A DNA stretch of 8,639 nucleotides from JADKFD01 sp964561825 (GTDB lineage Bacteria > Pseudomonadota > Gammaproteobacteria > Xanthomonadales > SZUA-5). Made by a program: the position numbers and the translations under genes. The DNA lies in assembly GCA_964561825.1 (NCBI GenBank), contig CAZLSB010000176.1, positions 1-8,639 on the forward strand, given 5' to 3'. Numbering within the stretch: position 1 is the stretch's first letter; each line of letters starts with the position of its first letter. Positions 6,128-8,639 of this stretch are shown here, one piece after another. Below the pieces are notes generated by a model. It did no database searches. It was not told where the DNA came from and saw only the letters and a program-made list of their open reading frames with translations.

Positions 6128-7443
6128 CAGGGTTCGCTCAGCAGTCGATCGGCCAAGAATGCCACCGGGTGTCGTACTGGCAACGTGATTCCGCGCAAGG
6201 CCAAACGTTCCGCCAAGTGCATCGCACAGCCCACATTGCTGGTCGCGATGGCATCTAACTGCATGCTGCAGATGGCATCCACAATAGGTTGCGCCAAGGC
6301 ATCTGCTTGTTCGCTATGCATCAGCACATGCGGCCCGGCCGCGCCGCAACAGCCAAAACCCGTCGCAATCGGCAGCACTTCAACGGCTGGCAATAAGGCC
6401 AATAACAGGGCCGGCGCGCTGACGTCGCCCACACTGTTTCGATGGCTGCAGGGCATGAACAAGCCGATGCGCTGCGGTAGCGGGCGCACCTGCGCTACCC
6501 AACTGGCTTGGCGATCCAGTAGCCAACGGCAAGCCTCGATCACCCGCAATCGGCTGGTAGCTTGGCGCAGCGCTGCGATGCACGCGCTGTCAAGTGCAAC
6601 TAAATCTATGCTGCTGGCGCGCGACCAGTTCGCGGTATTGCGCGCAGCCATTTCCTCCGCCTCAGCGCTTGCGCCGACATGGCGGGACAGCGCACCGCAG
6701 CAACTCTGATGGGCTAACGGCGTCAAATCCAAGTCACAGCGCTGCGCCACTTGCAGAAGCGCCGCATGCGCTTCGCTATCTAAAGATCGGGCCACGCAGC
6801 CGACGAATAACACACTGGGTGCCGGCCGCTGCGCACGCATCGCAACCGGGGCCGCGGCGCGCAACAACCAGCGTGCCCGGCGACCCAGATGACGCGTCAA
6901 TGCGGGCCAAACTCGCGCCGCCCGCCCGCCCAGGCTAAGCGCCGTCGCAGTAAGCGTCGGTCGCCCAAGCGCCCAGCGCAGCACCGGAAATTTCCCGCTA
7001 TTGCCTTTATTCAAGACGCCGCGCGCCAGTTCAATGATCTCGCCATAACGCACCTGCGCAGGGCACACCGCCTCACACGCGCGGCACTGCAGGCAAGATT
7101 CCAAGGCCTGACGAACCGAATCATCGACATGATCGGCATTTAAGGTGCGCGCCAACGCGATACGACCACGCGGAGACCGACTTTCATCGCCATGCAGCCG
7201 AAAAGTCGGACAATGCGGCAGACACAAGCCGCACATCACACATTCATCGGCCAGTGCGCGCATCCGAATGTGCTCTGGAGGCAAGTAATCAAGCGCTTTT
7301 GGCAACGTGGTCAAATTCCCTAAGACGCGATTGCGCCAACTTGCTGATAATGCCTTGCTAGACGCGCTGCCGCCCTCGTTGGAGCAATCTTGCTCGCGAC
7401 TTTTGCACCCGTTTCTTGGAGCGCCATGTCCAGGAACCGACAC
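6127..7443 (-). CDS. GlcF-like Fe-S oxidoreductase subunit (two 4Fe-4S motifs, two CCG domains)
   Basis: The architecture is that of the iron-sulfur subunit of glycolate oxidase (GlcF) and related (Fe-S)-binding proteins, which pass electrons from a flavin partner towards quinone. Two 4Fe-4S motifs are complete: CVMCGLCLPHCP (68-79) and CLQCRACEAVCP (117-128), with SPRGRIALAR (90-99) between them as in GlcF. Two cysteine-rich CCG domains follow: GC at 215-216 with SCCGALS (247-253), and PC at 331-332 with GFGCCGAAG (362-370) and NVGCAMHL (403-410). The 438 residues exceed E. coli GlcF (407) because about 40 Ser/Gly-rich residues precede the family-like N-terminus. GTG at 7443 has no ribosome binding site, and TTG at 7314 or 7305, or ATG at 7263, may be the real start. 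No GlcD or GlcE partner is in the window. It overlaps coq7 by one base, so a role near quinone metabolism is inferred; the substrate is unknown. Confidence 0.85.
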   Translation of the reverse strand: MSVPGHGAPRNGCKSREQDCSNEGGSASSKALSASWRNRVLGNLTTLPKALDYLPPEHIRMRALADECVMCGLCLPHCPTFRLHGDESRSPRGRIALARTLNADHVDDSVRQALESCLQCRACEAVCPAQVRYGEIIELARGVLNKGNSGKFPVLRWALGRPTLTATALSLGGRAARVWPALTRHLGRRARWLLRAAAPVAMRAQRPAPSVLFVGCVARSLDSEAHAALLQVAQRCDLDLTPLAHQSCCGALSRHVGASAEAEEMAARNTANWSRASSIDLVALDSACIAALRQATSRLRVIEACRWLLDRQASWVAQVRPLPQRIGLFMPCSHRNSVGDVSAPALLLALLPAVEVLPIATGFGCCGAAGPHVLMHSEQADALAQPIVDAICSMQLDAIATSNVGCAMHLAERLALRGITLPVRHPVAFLADRLLSEP

Positions 7444-7510
7444 GGCAAGTCATTGATTTCTAGGCGGCGGATGTCGGTTTTGCTCAGCGCAGCGTGCCTA
7501 ACCGGGGCGG

Positions 7511-7550
7511 CATTTGGGCACGGCTGCGCCCCCGCCCACCCTACGGTTGA
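7511..7550. repeat. Degenerate palindromic intergenic repeat of the GTAGGGTGGGC type
   Basis: TGGGC (7515-7519) and GCCCA (7534-7538) form the outer stem. GGC-TGC-GCC (7522-7530) can fold inside, and the conserved-looking tail GCCCACCCTACGG (7534-7546) follows. From memory, this pattern (minus strand CCGTAGGGTGGGC, then a GC-rich palindrome) is a short dispersed repeat seen between genes in many proteobacteria; I cannot search for other copies. One arm is mutated, since the full form would read GGTGGGC on both sides. The rest of 7444-7648 holds nothing I can support. Confidence 0.45.
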
Positions 7551-7648
7551 TGGCTCCGGTGCCTTTTCGGGTTGAAAGATATCTCGCCACGAACTAACAA
7601 TTCGAGCACCACGATCTGAATAATCGCGCCAATGCGAGCTTTCAGGGC

Positions 7649-7677
7649 TTGCACGCTCTGCGTCGCCCGTCTAAACT
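7649..7677 (+). promoter_or_regulatory. Promoter for rplM-rpsI
   Basis: TTGCAC (7649-7654) and TAAACT (7672-7677, 4 of 6) are separated by an ideal 17 nt. The predicted start near 7684 gives a short leader of about 33 nt to the rplM ATG. The -35 hexamer matches only in its TTG, but spacing and position just upstream of a ribosomal protein operon support the call. Confidence 0.5.
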
Positions 7678-7690
7678 CGTCGGTCTTTGT

Positions 7691-7703
7691 TGGACTAGGT
7701 CCA
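7691..7703 (+). promoter_or_regulatory. Leader hairpin next to the rplM ribosome binding site
   Basis: TGGAC-TAG-GTCCA forms a perfect 5-bp stem with a 3-nt loop that ends immediately before the GGGAG ribosome binding site (7704-7708). It would be the main structure of the short predicted leader. In E. coli the rplM-rpsI operon is reported to be feedback-controlled by L13; whether this hairpin serves that purpose is inference. Confidence 0.35.
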
Positions 7704-7716
7704 GGGAGTGGTCTCC

Positions 7717-8148
7717 ATGATGACGGTGAGCGCAAAGCCGGAAACCGTAAAACGCGATTGGTTTCTGGTGGATGCCACGGGCAAAACGCTCGGCCGGCTG
7801 TGCACGGAACTCGCGTCGCGGTTGCGCGGAAAGCACAAGGCAATTTACACCCCGCACGTCGATACCGGCGATTACCTCGTGGTAATCAATGCCGAAAAGA
7901 TCGTTGTTACGGGCAATAAGCTGAACGACAAACTGTACCACCGGGTTACCGGTTACATCGGCAACATTAAAACCACGCCGCTGAAAAAGCTGATGGCCTC
8001 GCACCCGGAGCGCGCGATCGAAATCGCCGTCAAAGGCATGCTGCCCAAAGGCCCACTCGGCCGCGACATGTACCGCAAGTTGAAGGTTTACAGCGGATCT
8101 GAGCATCCGCACGCGGCGCAGCAGCCCGCGGTTCTCGAGATCGGATAA
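7717..8148 (+). CDS. rplM: 50S ribosomal protein L13
   Basis: L13 is an early-assembling 50S subunit protein that binds 23S rRNA. The 143 residues match the E. coli length (142). AKPETVKRDWFLVDATGKTL (6-25), RLRGKHKA (37-44), YTPHVDTGDYLVVINAEK (46-63) and KGMLPKGPLGRDMYRKLKVY (108-127) are almost invariant in the family. ATG at 7717 is chosen because GGGAG (7704-7708) lies eight bases before it and the N-terminus then aligns with E. coli L13. A GTG at 7708 would add three residues and lies on top of the ribosome binding site, and ATG at 7720 is the next choice. It is the first gene of the rplM-rpsI operon, with a promoter and hairpin just upstream. Confidence 0.98.
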   Translation: MMTVSAKPETVKRDWFLVDATGKTLGRLCTELASRLRGKHKAIYTPHVDTGDYLVVINAEKIVVTGNKLNDKLYHRVTGYIGNIKTTPLKKLMASHPERAIEIAVKGMLPKGPLGRDMYRKLKVYSGSEHPHAAQQPAVLEIG

Positions 8149-8158
8149 GGATAGCGTC

Positions 8159-8551
8159 ATGGCGATTACGCAGTACTACGGCACCGGCCGTCGCAAGTCC
8201 TCCGCCGCGCGCGTCTTTTTGCGCCCAGGCAAAGGCCAGATTATCGTCAACGACAAAACGCTAGACGCGTTTTTCGGTCGCGAAACGGCCCGCATGGTCG
8301 TCAAGCAACCGTTAGAACTCACCAAGCTCGGCGATCGTTTTGACGTACTGGTCACCGTTGAAGGCGGCGGCATGACCGGTCAATCCGGCGCCATCCGCTT
8401 AGGTTTGGCCCGCGCACTGGTCGAATACGATGAAAACCTGCGTAGCGATCTGCGTCGCGCCGGCTTTCTGACCCGCGACGCGCGCGAAGTTGAACGTAAA
8501 AAGGTCGGCCTGCACAAAGCCCGCCGCGCCACCCAGTACAGCAAGCGCTAA
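8159..8551 (+). CDS. rpsI: 30S ribosomal protein S9
   Basis: S9 is a small-subunit head protein whose C-terminal tail reaches the P-site tRNA. The 130 residues equal the E. coli length. QYYGTGRRKSSAARVFLRPG (5-24), FFGRETARMVVKQPLEL (38-54), GGGMTGQSGAIRLG (69-82) and the basic tail ending in QYSKR (126-130) are all typical, including the final Lys-Arg that contacts tRNA. It begins 10 nt after the rplM stop, and its AAGGA ribosome binding site (8147-8151) overlaps that stop codon, so it belongs to the same transcript and is probably translationally coupled. A tRNA gene follows 33 nt downstream rather than the sspA or petA genes found after rpsI in some other gammaproteobacteria. Confidence 0.98.
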   Translation: MAITQYYGTGRRKSSAARVFLRPGKGQIIVNDKTLDAFFGRETARMVVKQPLELTKLGDRFDVLVTVEGGGMTGQSGAIRLGLARALVEYDENLRSDLRRAGFLTRDAREVERKKVGLHKARRATQYSKR

Positions 8552-8584
8552 TCGCCGCAACGACGATCCGTGCTTTGCAGTTAT

Positions 8585-8639
8585 TGGGAGATCGTCCAAC
8601 GGTAGGACAACGGACTCTGACTCCGTTTATCTAGGTTCG
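8585..8639 (+). tRNA. tRNA-Gln (anticodon CTG), partial at 3' end
   Basis: The sequence folds as a tRNA up to the T loop. The acceptor 5' strand is TGGGAGA (8585-8591), followed by T8 and C9. The D stem is GTCC/GGAC (8594-8597 with 8605-8608) around a loop with the conserved GG. The anticodon stem is ACGGA/TCCGT (8610-8614 with 8622-8626) with loop CTCTGAC, giving anticodon CTG at 8617-8619 behind the invariant U33. A 4-nt variable loop, CTAGG and TTCG follow, and the window ends inside the T loop. The anticodon reads CAG, and the TGGG acceptor start agrees with E. coli tRNA-Gln. Confidence 0.93.

Noticed and set aside
7708..7716. GTG start for rplM
   Set aside because: It overlaps the GGGAG ribosome binding site of ATG 7717, and the extra residues are not found in L13 proteins.
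7642..8160. A 172-codon minus-strand frame opposite rplM
   Set aside because: It is the complement of the highly conserved rplM gene and has no family resemblance.
1..8639. Mobile element, prophage, CRISPR or defence system
   Set aside because: I looked for regularly spaced repeats, transposase or integrase motifs, terminal inverted repeats and clusters of unknown genes. None are present; every large frame is a core housekeeping or transport gene.

Overview
The window is an ordinary stretch of core genome from a gammaproteobacterium. I saw no phage, insertion sequence, CRISPR array or defence locus. A lineage close to Xanthomonadales (Lysobacterales) fits best. The Crp-family regulator resembles Xanthomonas Clp more than E. 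coli CRP, and its neighbourhood (crp/clp, speD, coq7) also occurs around vfr in Pseudomonas, as I recall it. A run of exactly 100 N (4361-4460) marks a scaffold join, so the source is a draft or metagenome assembly.

Layout, left half (minus strand, read right to left): a Clp/Vfr-type regulator (3568-4290), then fis (3021-3308), purH (1337-2917) and a GPH-family sugar:cation symporter (1-1181) whose C-terminus lies outside the window. Fis and purH are 103 nt apart with no convincing terminator between them and are probably co-transcribed. Between purH and the transporter lie 155 nt packed with three hairpins. The regulator has its own candidate promoter facing the N gap.

Layout, right half: speD (plus strand, 4579-5406) diverges from the regulator across the N gap. 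It converges on a minus-strand pair, a GlcF-like two-cluster Fe-S protein (6127-7443) followed by coq7 (5468-6127). Their stop and start codons overlap as TGATG. A perfect 8-bp hairpin lies between the convergent speD and coq7 ends. Next comes a 260-270 nt intergenic region with a degenerate palindromic repeat and a good promoter, then rplM and rpsI as an operon (7717-8551) and a tRNA-Gln(CTG) cut by the window end.

Functions: purine synthesis (PurH), polyamine synthesis (SpeD), ubiquinone synthesis (Coq7), two global regulators (Clp-type and Fis) and translation (L13, S9, tRNA-Gln). Points worth a second look are the regulator's effector pocket, which carries the Arg-Glu pair of the c-di-GMP-binding Clp proteins; the tight coupling of an orphan GlcF-like Fe-S protein to coq7; the hairpin array behind purH; the palindromic repeat in front of rplM; and a small hairpin against the rplM ribosome binding site. 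None of these amounts to a clearly new system.
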